Part shown: positions 46,026 through 57,419 of the stretch, one piece after another
Position numbering within the stretch: position 1 is the first letter of the stretch
How the letters are laid out: each line of letters starts with the position of its first letter
Origin: Delphinapterus leucas
Taxonomy: Eukaryota > Chordata > Mammalia > Artiodactyla > Monodontidae
Assembly (NCBI RefSeq): GCF_002288925.2
Contig: NW_022098057.1
Span: forward strand, 65,775,193 to 65,839,192
Length of the DNA: 64,000 nucleotides
Direction: 5' to 3'
Program-made: the position numbers and the translations under genes
Notes under the pieces: generated by a model
Database searches by the model: none
What the model saw: the letters and a program-made list of their open reading frames with translations, nothing else
Told to the model about the DNA's origin: nothing

Positions 46026-47755
46026 TCCTTAGGATTATCTGTGCAGAAGAGTATGACATCTGTAAATAGAGACAGTTTTACTCTTTCCTTTCTAATCTAG
46101 ATACTGTTTATTTATTTATTTAGCTGAACTTCTCTGGCTAGAACCTCCAGGATAATGTTGAATAGAATGGTGAGAGTGGATATTCTTGTCTTGTTCCAGG
46201 ATACTAAGGGAAATATTTGAGACTTTCAACATTAAGTATGATGGTATCTATGGGTTTTTCATGGATGTCCTTTATCATGTGGAGGGAGCTTAATTCTATT
46301 CTGTTTCCATTTCTTTTGTCTTTTAATCATGAAATTTTCTTCAATTTTGTCAAATACTTTTTTCCACAACTATTGATGTGATTGTATGTGTGTGTATGTT
46401 TATTTATTCATTAATATAGTATGTTATATAGAGTGTATTGAACCAGCTTGCATTCCTGGGATAAATGCCTCTTGGTAATGGTGTATCATTTTGTAACATG
46501 TTGCTAGACTTAATTTACTAGCATTTTGTTGAAGATTTTATTGTGTATATTCATAAGAGATATTGTTCTCTATTTTTCCTTTCTTGGCTATCTTTTTCTG
46601 CTTTTTACTAATACTGGCCTTATAGAACAAGATGGAAAGTACTTCCCCTTCTTTTAGTTTTTGAAACAGTTTGTGAAGAATTGGTATTAATTATTTTTTA
46701 AACATTTAGTAGAATTCACTTGTATATCTCTCTAGTCCTAGTCATTTCTTCGTGGGAAGATTTTTGATTACTGACTCAATCTCTAGTTGTTAAAGGTCTA
46801 TTCAGATTTTCTGTTTCTTCTTGAGTCATTTGATATTTTTTTGTCTTTCTAGCAATTTGTTTTTATCTGTGTCTATTTTTTTGGCATAAAATTGTTATTT
46901 CTTTAAGATCAAAATGATGTCCATTTTTCCTTCCCTATTTTAGTAATATGAGTTTTCTCTTTTTTTTCTTTATCAGTCTAGTTAAAGTTTTGTTAATTTT
47001 ATTGATCTTTTCAAAGAATCAATTTTTAGTTTTGTTGATTTTCTCTACTGTTTTTCTATTCTCTAATTCGTTTATTTCAACTCGAATCTTTATTATCTCC
47101 CTTTCTTCTTTGGGTTTAGTTTTACCTCTTTTCTAGTTTCTTAAGCAGAAAGATTAAGTTATTGGTTTAGGATGACTCTTCTATTTTTTTTTAAATATAG
47201 GCTTCTGCAGCTGTGCATTCCTCCCAAGTATTGCCTTAGCTGCATCCCACAAGTTTTTACCTATTGTGTTTTCATTTTCATTGACCTATCAGTATTTTCA
47301 AATGTCCTTGTAATTTCTTCTTTGATTTACTGACTTTTTAGGATTATGTGATTTAATTTCCTATATGTGTGAATTTCCCAAATCTTCCTCTTGCATTTAT
47401 TTCTGATATCATTATCTGTGGTCAGGGAACTTTATGTGATTTCTGTCCTTTAAATATTTTGAGATTGTTTTATTTCCTAATATTGATATATGGTCTATCC
47501 TGGAGTATAATCTGTATGCATTTGAGAGCAATATGTACTCTGTTCTTATAGGCTGGAGTGGTCCACAGTTATCTGTTAGTTCTAAGTTGTTTATAGTTAT
47601 GTTCACATCTTCTATATCCATGTTGATCCTTCTGTCTAGTTGTATCTATTAACAAAAGTGAGATTTTGAACTCTTCAACCATTATTGTCCATTTCTTCCT
47701 TTGATTTTTTTTTTAGTTTTATTTAATAAATTTTGGCACTCTGTGTATAGGATTA

Positions 47756-48265
47756 TTGTATTATTTTCCTGTGGTTACTGTCACAGATTACCAGAAACTT
47801 GGTGGCTCAATGCAACAGAAGCAGTCTTTCACAGTTTTGGAGGCCAGAAGTCTGAAATAGTTTCACTAGACCAAAATCAAGGCATCCACAAGGGTGCCAT
47901 CCCTCCAGAGGTTCTAGGGGAGATTCAATTCCTTGCCTTTTCCAGTTTTTAATGACTTCTGACATTCCTTCGGTTGTGGCCACATCACTCCAATCTTCAA
48001 ATCTCTCTTTGGTCAATTTTCACATTTCTTTCTCCTCTGTACGTGTCAAATCTCCTTCTTCCTCCCTCTTGTAAAGATACATGGGATTTCATTCAGGGCC
48101 CACCGTTCAAGATAATCTTCCTATCTCAAGATCCATAAATTAATTACATCTGGAAAGTGTGATTAAATAATTAAAAGATAATATATGCCACATAAGGTAA
48201 CATTCACAAGATACATAGATTAGGACATAGATATCTTTGGGTGGGGCAAATTTCAACAGACCACA
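47756..48265 (-). mobile_element. MLT1-type MaLR LTR nested in L1, antisense
   Basis: The reverse complement follows MLT1: 'tgtggttactgtcacagatt', 'accagaaacttggtggctca', 'cacagttttggaggccagaa', 'gtctgaaatagttt', 'ggttctaggggagattcaat', 'cacatcactccaatcttcaa', ending 'ggcaaatttcaacagacca'. L1 antisense sequence continues on both sides. More diverged than the LTR at 11477. Confidence 0.82.
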
Positions 48266-50519
48266 AGCACATATGTTTATAGATATTATATCTACTTCTT
48301 GATGGAATGACCCTTTTATCATTATAAAGTATCATTGTTTGTCTCTAGTAACACTTTTTTACTTAAAGTCTTTGTCTATTTTGTCTGGTGTCAGCATAGC
48401 CTCTGCAGTTCTCTTTTGGTTATTATTTGCATTATTTATTATTTACAACCTTTAGGTGTAAGACACAAATTGTTTGGTACTATTTTAATGTCTCCTTCAT
48501 TTTGTAGGACATTTTTGCTAGCTATAGAATTATTGTTTGACTGTTCCTCCCCTTCTCTGCCATACACTTTGTGTCATCTCACTGTCTTCTGGCCTCCTGG
48601 GTTTCTGATGACAAATTAGCTATTAATTTTGTTGAGGATCCCTTGTATTGAGTCACATCTCTTTTGTTGTTTCAAGAATCTTTCTTTGTCTTGATTTTAG
48701 GTAGATTTGGTGTATTTTGGTGTGTGTGTCTCTGATTTATCTTAGAGATTCTTGAGTTTTGGGATATGCAGATTTATTTTTTTTAAATCTGAGATTTTTT
48801 GGCCATTGTTTCTTCATATATTGTTTCTATCCCTTTATCTCTCTCCTCTCTTTGTGGAACTCCCATTATAAGTATGTTGGTACAGTTGATGGTGTCTCAT
48901 AAGTTTCTGAGGCTCTGTTCATTTTCCTTCCTTCTTTTTTATTTCTGTTCCCCAGACTACATAATCTCAATGGACTTATTTTCGAGTTTGCTGATTTTTA
49001 ATTCTGCTTATTTAAATCTGCTTTTGGGCCCTCCTGGTGATTTTCTTTTTATTTTAGAGATAGTACTTTTCAACCCCCAAATTTCTATTGTGTTTTTAAA
49101 AATAATTTCTGTCTCTTTATTTATAATCTCTATTTGGTTAGACATCATTCACATACTTTCTCTATTTCTTTGAATATATTTAAAACTTCTTACTTAAAGT
49201 CTTTGTCTAGTAAGTCCAATGTAAGGGCTTCTTTATGGACGGATTCTATTGACTGCTTTTTTTTTTCCTTTATGTGCACTGTCTTGTCTTTCTTTGTATG
49301 CCTCATAATTTTTTAACTGAAAAACTGGAAATTTTAAATAATATGCTGTGGCAACTCTGAAAATCAGACTTTCCCCATCTTTCTCCATGGCTTGTTTTTG
49401 CTGTTTGTTGTTGATGCTGCTGCTGTTTATTTGTTTAATGACTTTTCTGAATTAATTCTGAAATATCAGTATTCTTTGCCTATGTGGTCATTGAAGTCTC
49501 TGGTTAATTTATGAGTCAGCTAACGATTGACAGAGATTTCCTTAAATGCCTGGAACTAGTAAGACTCACAGCTTTTTTTTAAGAGCTCGGTGTGCATGTT
49601 GTAGCACACCTTCAATGATCATACAGGCAGTTTACAATTCCACCTTAGCCCTTACTTCCTGCTTGCACAGAACCTCAGTATCCTTCCAAGGTGACAGCTT
49701 AGGGCCTCCCCTAGTTTTTCCTGGGTATGCACACAGCTGTGAACATGAGCATGACATTCTAGACTCCCAGGATTATGTCACAGCTTTTCAAATCCACTTG
49801 TGGACGCCTCATTCCCAACTTTTCCTCTTACCTTTTTGGCCAATTTGTTGTTTTCTCCAACTGGTATACCACTGCTGCTATCTATAATGTTTGACAATTG
49901 CTGATGATTCTTTATGACAAATGCCCATGGGGAAAAGGTTGCTTGCTCTTGAATTCTCTGAGTCAGGTCAGGTAAAGAGATGTTTTGCACATGGGATTTT
50001 CCAGGGAACTTTCGGGCAGATCAAATAATGACATTTTTCTGGAAAACAGGCCTTGGAGTTGCTCTAAATTCATTCTGCCCCCTGCAGACATGGTTACACT
50101 TCTAAAAAGTTTTTACTGTGATCATGGGGTTATTGGTTTTCAAGGGAAATGTTTGGAGAGAGAAGGATGGTATTAGGGCAAATTAAAATACCACAGAACT
50201 TCCTGTTCTTACCAAGATTCAGCCATTTTTCTCAAATAAACACTACCTGTATTATTAAGAGCTTTTGCTTAGTTTTGATTTCTAAAAGAGTTGATTTTGA
50301 CAATTTTGCCAGTGTTCCTCTTGCTTTTATGGAGGAAAAGAGTTTTGGAGGTCCTTTCACCAGCATTCCTGGTGATATCAACCACATCAAATTCTTCATA
50401 GTCTCCATTGCTGGTAAAGTTTGTACAAGTAATTGATAGCAAATGCCTAAAATGTTTCTCCTGACAGAAGGAAAGCACGTTACAATAATTCAGATAATTT
50501 TATTTTTTTAATTACATTT

Positions 50520-50734
50520 TTTTTTTTTTTTTTTTTTTTTTTTTGTGGTACGCGGGGCTCTCTTGTGGCCTCTCCCGTTGAGGAGCACAGGCTCCGGACG
50601 CACAGCTCAGAGGCCATGGCTCACGGGCCTAGCTGCTCCGCGGCATGTGGGATCTTCCCGGACCGGGGCATGAACCCATGTCCCCTGCATCGGCAGGCGG
50701 ACGCTCAACCACTGCGCCACCAGGGAAGCCCTAA
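50520..50734 (-). mobile_element. CHR-type SINE (short cetacean form) with long poly(A)
   Basis: Minus-strand copy whose tail is a T run of about 28 bases (50517-50544), the longest A-type homopolymer in the window. A 10-bp target duplication (AATTACATTT) lies at 50510-50519 and 50735-50744. Small private deletions occur near 50560 and 50603. A long pure tail usually means recent insertion. Confidence 0.95.
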
Positions 50735-50744
50735 AATTACATTT

Positions 50745-52479
50745 AAGTGTGTGAGAATTTAAAAAATATTTAACACATAAAATGTTGACATTTATTATAA
50801 TAATGAAAACACATTTTTAATTTAATATCATTCTTTTTTACATTAAATATTTAAGATAATGATGAAGATTTTCCTTAAGCGTACACAGGCGATACTGCTC
50901 CCACCTTCATAATCTTTCTTTTAAGATTCAAGTTGTAACATTGACTAAACATCATTAGTGAATTTTTCCAAAATTGAATTTTTGTTCTAAGTCCATAAAT
51001 TTTGCAACACATGCTCATATATTTTTATGCATGTGTGTATGTATGACTACATACATATGTGTCTCCAGAGATAAACATATATGTGTGTGTGAATACATGT
51101 GTATATAAGTGCATACACACACACACAAACTCACATGTTCACATTGCCCTTATACTTTATTCAGATTCTAATACACAACAGTTAGATAGACATTTTTTAA
51201 ATCCAAAACTACCCTTCACACAATCTGTAAAGCATGACTCTTTCACAGTTTTTTGTATTGTTTAACTCATAAACTTCAGGCAAACATTTTATCTGTTAAA
51301 CAATGGAGTGAACCATTTGATTCCAATTATTTATCTAAACATGAAAATATATAGGACTCTAGGACTGTGGATTATTTTAGATTCGCTAATAAGATATCCC
51401 TTTAATTATTAAATCTAAAGGAAAATTCTACATAGGAGGATCAGCTTCTCTGTGAATAAAAATATCTTATTGAAATCTCAGGATTTTCAACAGTTTCCTG
51501 ATGTAAAACTCTATACCTTTATGTCATTTAAGGGTACAATATCAGTATTGTAATTGCATGTACAATGCATTTTGCAAATGTGTTATTCATTTTCATGAAT
51601 TCACTTACAACTTTGAATAACTCATTTCCAATATTTTGGTTTTTACTTATTTGCAGAACAAGTTATATTCATTCAAGCATTTGTTTTCAAGTATTCTAAC
51701 TGTTAATACTAAGTGGACACAGTTATATCTGTATAGTCATCAATCTGCTGTAAACTTTTGTTTAAAATTGTTCTTTATTACTGTTATATTATTGGCATCT
51801 GCCATCTTATCAGTGTGTCTACTAAATTTATTATTCAAGGTGATGCTTTTTCTGTTACCTTACTTAAATTTTTATTGATAAAGTAAAAAACTCATTGATT
51901 AGTAAATTGCTTCTTAATTAATAATTACACTGCTTTAGATGATTCAGTGGGAAGGTTAGGAGAGGTCATTATGTGTTGCACCCAATGATGCAGTTTCTTT
52001 AGTGATGGGTGCTATGCAGAGTTGCATGAAGCATGATGATAATTATCACATTCAGAAAGTTTATAGCAAGGTCATGCAAAAATAGGTTACAAATATTTGT
52101 TCAACAACAGTACAATTCATTGCAAAACAGTTTTGCTCTACAAATAAGATTTCTATGCATACAAGGATTGAAAGTTAATAGATGAGTTAAGATACATCTG
52201 GTGGACATTCTTCATAATAATACTCATGTAGCTACATTAAAGAAAAAATTTCAGAGCAAAATGCATTAGTAGAAATAAAGAATATGAATAAAGAGAGTCA
52301 ATGCATAAGGATAAGAGGTTTGATTTGACAGAAAGATATAACAATTTTTTAATGGTGAAATAATGTTGACTCAAAATATACAGATTGAATATAGACAGAA
52401 TTAAAAGATTAAGACACCGTTATCTTGTTCCAGTTGGAACAATCTGAAATAATAGAATTTAGGAGACCTTTAAACATAA
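50745..52479. other. Unassigned DNA, 1.7 kb
   Basis: No gene or clear repeat. At 51030-51130 a patch of degenerate GTAT/CATA/ACAC units occurs. The frame at 51636-51878 is rich in F/L/I codons, as expected of AT-rich noise. Confidence 0.4.
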
Positions 52480-53530
52480 GTGAACTTGATTTATGATACA
52501 GAGTTATTAGCATTATAAATCAGTGGAAAAAGACTTCTCAATACATGATGCTGGAAAAACAATGGTTCCATAAAAATGGAATTATCTCCCTATCTTATTA
52601 TATACAAAACTAAATTCCAGATTAGGTAACATTTTTAGAGTAATGTAGAAAAATACCTATGTGAACCTAGGATAGGGAAGGTTTTAGTAAACAAGGTATG
52701 AAATTGCATACCATACAGAAAAAAAATAGGTAAGTTCAACTACGTTCAAATTAAGAATTTCTTGTGAAAAGGCCTCATATCTAGAGTGGGAAGACATGCC
52801 ATAAAATTAACAAGACATTTACAATATATAATTGAAAAAGAACTAGTATCTGGTATATATAAACAAAAACCCTTCAATATGATAAAGCAAAAAGGTTAAC
52901 AAACTGAAAGGGAAAAGAAGGCAAAGATTTAAATAGACTTTTCATAGAAGATGAAATATTAATGGTTATTAATGGCCCTATCTGAAAAGATACTCAGTGT
53001 CATTTGTTTTATTATTTATTTATTTATTTATTTATGGCTGCATTGGGTCTTCATTGCCGTGCACGGGCTTTCTCTATTTGCGGCGAGCGGGGGCTATTCT
53101 TCATTGCGGTGCGCGAGCTTCTCATTGTGGTGGCTTCTCTTGTTGCAGAGCATGGGCTCTAGGCACGCGGGCTCAGTAGTTGCGGCACACAAGCTCAGTA
53201 GTGTTGGCTCACGGGCTGTAGAACGCAGGCTCAGTAGTTGTGGCACACGGGCTTAGTTGCTCCGTGGCATGTGGGATCTTCCCAGACCAGGGCTTGAACC
53301 ATTGCCCCCTGCATTGGCAGGTGGATTCTTAACCACTGTGCCACCAGGGAAGTCCCTCAGTGTCATTTGTAATGACAAAAATGCAAACTAAAACCACAAA
53401 AGATTATTTAAATCTTTTGTAAATCAGTAGACATGTACAAGAGAATTCACAGAAACAGGACTGAGCAAAAATCAACGTATTAGACCCAACCCAAATGTCC
53501 ATGAAGCAGTAGAAGGGATTTCTTTTTCTG
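52480..53530 (+). mobile_element. LINE-1 (L1M type) ORF2 3' part, sense, split by long CHR SINE
   Basis: Sense L1 order: 'ataaatcagtggaaaaagac', 'tgatgctggaaaaacaatgg', 'ggatagggaaggttttagta', 'agttcaactacgttcaaatt', 'aagaatttcttgtgaaaagg', 'agatgaaatattaatgg', then after the SINE 'aaaatgcaaactaaaaccac' and 'cccaacccaaatgtccatga'. Many frameshifts. A CHR SINE interrupts at 53008-53355. Confidence 0.85.
53008..53355 (-). mobile_element. Long CHR SINE (older CHR-1-like form)
   Basis: Minus-strand SINE sharing the CHR head (plus-strand end 'gtgccaccagggaagtccc') but with a longer body than the seven short copies. It includes three copies of a 'gctcagtagt' unit starting at 53171, 53193 and 53229. 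The T-rich side is a TTTA repeat (about 53010-53034). A perfect 15-bp target duplication (CTCAGTGTCATTTGT) lies at 52993-53007 and 53356-53370. It carries more mutations at CpG sites than the short copies, so it is older. Confidence 0.93.
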
Positions 53531-53589
53531 AAAAGAAAAGTATGAGGCATGTTTGGGGAATGAGAAGCGCAATTGCTATCTGGACAAGG

Positions 53590-53807
53590 ATTGGGTTGAC
53601 AAAGTTTTTCTGTAAAATGCTAGATAATAAATATTTTAGGCTTTGTGTAACTATAGGGACACTGTGGCAACTCCTCAACTCTATTGTTACATTGCAAAGA
53701 AGTTATACATGATATGGAAACAAATGGATATAGAAAGTAAAACTTTATTTACAAAAGCAGATGGAGGGCTGGATTTGGCCCTTGGATTGTGACATCCAAA
53801 CCCTGCG
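53590..53807 (+). mobile_element. hAT-Charlie non-autonomous element (MER1-group-like)
   Basis: Nearly whole element: 'gacaaagtttttctgtaaaa', 'tgctagataataaatatttt', 'aggctttgtgtaac', 'caactcctcaactctattgt', 'aaaactttatttacaaaagc', 'ggctggatttggcccttgga' and end 'aaaccctgcg'. This is a very recognisable mammalian DNA-transposon relic with no transposase. Confidence 0.85.
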
Positions 53808-54234
53808 CTGGGGGATGGGCTGCCTAAAGATTTGTGCCTCTGACCCCCACCTCTGAGTGTTGTATCCTCTTTGAGATATGGTAACCATCTTGTCTCTTGA
53901 AAGTAAATCCCCTTTCTTGATGGATTTTCCCCTGAGGAAATTGCTGCAAAAGCTGTCCTGGTAGTGAGGACTTTTCTAGGGAGGCTTCTGGAGCCAGACT
54001 TCGTAGTGAGGGCTCATTTTACCACACTGTAGTTTTAAAAATGTGCTCATTTAATGTTACATTCCCCTTCATGAGCCTGGCCCTGTATAGGTCTCTGACA
54101 CATAGTAGAGTAATAAGTAAAGGACTTTTGATTCTTAGAGATCATGGCTTTAATCTTGTGACTGATTTTGCTATGAGTATGGATATTTTGCTCTCATTTA
54201 GAAATCTGAAATTATTTTTTTTGTAAAAACAGAT
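53808..54234. other. Unassigned DNA
   Basis: Nothing recognised in about 0.43 kb. Confidence 0.4.
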
Positions 54235-54360
54235 CCATCCTCCCTCCCTCCCTCCCTCCCTCTCTCTTCTCTCACTTTCTTTCTCTCTCTTTCTTTCTTT
54301 CTTTTCCTTCCTTCCTTCCTTTCTTTCTTTCCTTTCTTCTTTTCTTCTTTCTTTCTTTCA
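54235..54360. repeat. 125-bp polypyrimidine tract (CCCT/CTTT/CCTT)n
   Basis: Almost uninterrupted C/T: CCTC units first, then CTCT, CTTT and CCTT units. Such tracts with mirror symmetry can form triplex (H-DNA) structures. The lysine/arginine/glutamate-rich minus frame at 54198-54383 is only this repeat translated. Confidence 0.96.
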
Positions 54361-55370
54361 CAAGATCTTGGGAGTTTGGCCACATTGTTAGAAAGTATTC
54401 AGATTGAGTAGAAAAAGAACAGTCCACACATTGGGGTGCTTATTCTCAGAGTGAGTCTTAACAGAATTACTCTCAGAAGTCACGTGAGATACTGTCTTAG
54501 AAATAAGTGTATCCACTAACATTCATGCCTTAAATTGGAGTTTATTGTACTTTGACGCTCCCATAGTTGGCTGCAAAAGGTTATATTTATGAATTAAAAT
54601 TAAATATGGGCAACACAAAGTCAAGGATTAAGCAGTTTGCGTATCGTTCCATTATTTTGGCTGCCTTTTGCAGATACTTGTTTGGGTGTCAACAACGTGG
54701 AATATAGGTATGTGGATTATCACAGGACATTTTAACACAGTATTAGCAATTGCAAAATTACCTGTACTTCCAGTTTGAACAATGTGGTGCTAACTTGTTA
54801 TCTCAAGCAATAATAAGCTGAAGAGGAGATTTAACTGCATGCGGCAGTAATGAGAAACATGGTTAATGGCTGTTGGATTTTTTATATTTTTTTCATTTGA
54901 ATGCTTTTACCATAACTGATTAGAATGTCAAAGGACTGTAATTTGCATAGATACACCAGTTGAGAAAACAAACAAATTAAGATAACAATTGTAACATTGA
55001 AACATGAATATTGGGCATCTGTCTAATGAATTTAGCTTGTAAATACTTCTAAGGGTGTATTCAGTATACTTGGACATACTGCAAGCGTCATTTTCAGTCA
55101 TATGAATAAGCCATTTTAAAATATTGGGGCTTTTAGAAAACAAGCCATCAGATTAGAACTCTGGAAGGAAATGGGGGTGGGAGTGAAGCATATAGCTTTG
55201 GACAAACAGCTACTAAAATTATGCCAGGAGACTGAGTGTGGAGGGCCTAACATTATCTGTCACTTACATTAACAAATAAAACAATACTAATTTTTTTAAT
55301 TCCGAAGGGTCTTTGTATCTTTTTAATATTATATTTGTGTATTTAAGAGTTCAAATTTTGAAACTGTGTT
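54361..55370. other. Unassigned DNA, 1.0 kb
   Basis: No gene or repeat recognised. Confidence 0.4.
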
Positions 55371-55385
55371 TATGTTTTATTTTAT

Positions 55386-55596
55386 TTATTATTATTATTT
55401 TTTGCGGTACGCAGGCCTCTCACTGTTGTGGCCTCTCCCGTTGCGGAGCACAGGCTCCTGACGCGCAGGCTCAGCGGCCATGGCTCACGGGCCCAGCCGC
55501 TCCGCGGCATGTGGGATCTTCCCGGACCGGGGCACGAACCCGTGTCCCCTGCATCGGCAGGCGGACTCTCAACCACTGCGCCACCAAGGGAAGCCC
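55386..55596 (-). mobile_element. CHR-type SINE (short cetacean form)
   Basis: Minus-strand copy close to the apparent consensus of the short form, with a private extra A in 'ccaccaagggaagccc'. A perfect 15-bp target duplication (TATGTTTTATTTTAT) lies at 55371-55385 and 55597-55611. The 125-codon plus frame over it is spurious. Confidence 0.96.
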
Positions 55597-55611
55597 TATG
55601 TTTTATTTTAT

Positions 55612-57229
55612 AACTGTTGATTCTTTGGCAAATTGGCAGATAGCACAAATCCAAGTACTGAAGGACATTTTATTTCATTGTTTAAATTAAGAAGTAGGAA
55701 AGATAAACATGTGATTAAAATAAAAGATAATTAAGTGAAAATATTTAACAAGACAGTTACTTTATTTCTTTTAAACTCGGTGAAAGTTTATGTATATATT
55801 TTTTTATTTTGAAGTCAGCATAAATATAAAAAAGTTATTAATTTGCTTTTGTACTCAAAAAGCAAATTTTAAGTGTTTTAAGTAAGCAGTTATATTTAAT
55901 GAAATCCTTGAATAAAAATTTTCCTACCACCAGTTAATTTTTTGTCTGCTTATGCTTGGAAACAGTGTTGAAATAGCCCATTTGGATGACCTAAAATTTT
56001 CATATGATCTTTAACTTATGATGACAGCTTGTACTTATTTCTTTGGCCACTAGATGGCAGATCTAACACTAAACAGAAGTTAGGCACAAAGCAAATTCCC
56101 CAAGTAATTTGCATCACACAACAAGGTTTATTTCAAGCCTAGCTTAGCCTTTCAGACTAATCACACTCTATAGTTTTAAGGCGACAGGATAATGGAGGTG
56201 ACCTAACACTTTTACATTCATGTAAGATTTTAACAGTTTACGAACTTATATTCCTTTTCACAATAATGTTTTAAATTAAGACTGATAAGCTCTGCCATAT
56301 TATTAATGAAAACATCGGTTTCTCAGGGCATATGGTCAAGGTTATTACTTTAGAGGACTACAAGGAGATAACTTTGAAGAATTTTGCTTGAAGCCTCCAG
56401 AATTTAATTATACTACAGTTTGAGATGATTCCGGGATAATTATTGGCTCTGTATCTGATATATATTTTACGCTTATGCCCTACACTTTTATGTTCCCCAA
56501 AGTTCATTCCCTCTAGGAGACTACAGAATCAATTAGAGCTACAAAACCATTCCCTCTTCAATGATACTGACCTCTAACTTCTTGATTTTCTCTGACGCTT
56601 TGGGTTCTGGAACCGAATTATCTTTATCCAGCTTCCTTCTATTTCATCTTTTGTGTTCACTGAAACCCTCCATCACCATAACTTAAATAGCCTCTTGATT
56701 TCTGAAACTGAGCACTGGGCTCCAGCTTATTTTCAGCTTTTGAAAATAGGCCAGCAATTTTCTGAAGAACTAAGAGGAATCCTTTGCAGAAGTTGGAAGC
56801 TTGTGTATGTGTGTGCACACACTTTTTCCAGCCAAGCAAAAATGATAAAATGCTATGAGGTGATTCCCAATGCTACTTTATCTAATTGGCAGGATAAAGT
56901 CATAATACAGCTATTAGGTCAGAATCTCTAAGATTCAGAACACTTTTAAGCTCTGAAAGAAAATTTAATTTTTGTAAATGTTAATGGCTCTAAGAGAACC
57001 TAGGGTAGAAAACAATGTAAGGCCAGTTCTCCTACTATCAACTCGTTCACTTTATTCGAATTACAAGTTCATATTCACACCATAAAATATCCTGACCACA
57101 GGTTGTGTTTTTAATATTAGAGGATGAATGTAAAAGTTGACTTTTAGTCTTAGAACGTTATAATGATATGAACAGAAGGACGTGCTTATGTGTAAAATTT
57201 AGATTATAAGAGTACTGTATTTTCTCTTT
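55612..57229. other. Unassigned DNA, 1.6 kb, with a CTCF-type motif
   Basis: Repeat-poor. It contains the CTCF-like motif at 56047-56060. The overlapping frames at 56653-56931 (both strands) have no recognisable protein features. Confidence 0.45.
56047..56060 (+). promoter_or_regulatory. CTCF-type binding motif
   Basis: CCACTAGATGGCAG fits the CTCF core consensus CCASYAGRKGGCRS at all 14 positions, and the preceding TGG (56044-56046 reads TGG) also fits the extended motif TGGCCAC. It lies in repeat-poor sequence on the plus strand. Binding and insulating function are inferred from the motif alone. Confidence 0.65.
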
Positions 57230-57350
57230 CTTATTATCAAAGCAATATAAGTTCACTGTAGGAAAAGAATACAAATGAAAAATAAAAAAAAAAAAATCCC
57301 AAACCTAGAGATTTCCTTTGTGACCCCCTTTGTGAATATCTTTTCAGAGC
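57230..57350. repeat. Old dispersed mammalian repeat, family not identified
   Basis: 'aagcaatataagttcactgt', 'aggaaaagaatacaaatg', an A run, 'cccaaacctagagatttcct', 'tatcttttcagagcttgcag' resemble the pattern noted at 7400-7655. Its family name is uncertain. Confidence 0.4.
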
Positions 57351-57419
57351 TTGCAGTTTTATTATTTAATTTTAGATTGAACGATCTACTTGAAGTGTGT
57401 AGACTCCTATACCTTTGTA

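Larger units (their letters stand above)
44790..50385 (-). mobile_element. Nearly full-length LINE-1 (old L1M/L1ME-like), antisense, split by MLT1 LTR
   Basis: On the plus strand it runs from late ORF2 ('ttggccctttgtatatctac', 45 kb), through the reverse-transcriptase and endonuclease parts ('ctgagtcatttgatattttt'-like bases at 46.8 kb, 'tatggtctatcctggagtat' at 47.5 kb), then through ORF1/5' part ('gaggctctgttcattttcct' at 48.9 kb, 'gtctttgtctagtaagtcca' at 49.2 kb), to a 5'-UTR-like end ('ttttggaggtcctttcacca' at 50.35 kb). About 5.1 kb is L1, plus a 0.5-kb MLT1 at 47756-48265. The ORF2 3' end and 3' UTR are missing at 44790. On the coding strand no long frame survives, so it is dead. Microsatellites at 45431 and 45995 interrupt ORF2. 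Confidence 0.85.

Noticed and set aside
48799..49173. 124-codon plus-strand frame, hydrophobic, membrane-like
   Set aside because: It is the antisense of L1 ORF1/5' sequence. T-rich antisense DNA encodes Phe/Leu/Ile/Ser and imitates membrane segments.
53150..53260. Regularly spaced 'gctcagtagt' units considered as a CRISPR-like array
   Set aside because: The spacing is irregular (22 and 36 bases), only three units occur, and they are part of a SINE body in a mammalian genome.
54198..54383. Lys/Arg/Glu-rich minus-strand frame resembling a nuclear protein
   Set aside because: Translation of the pyrimidine microsatellite.
55313..55690. 125-codon plus-strand frame
   Set aside because: It crosses the CHR SINE and its target duplications, with no start context or domain.
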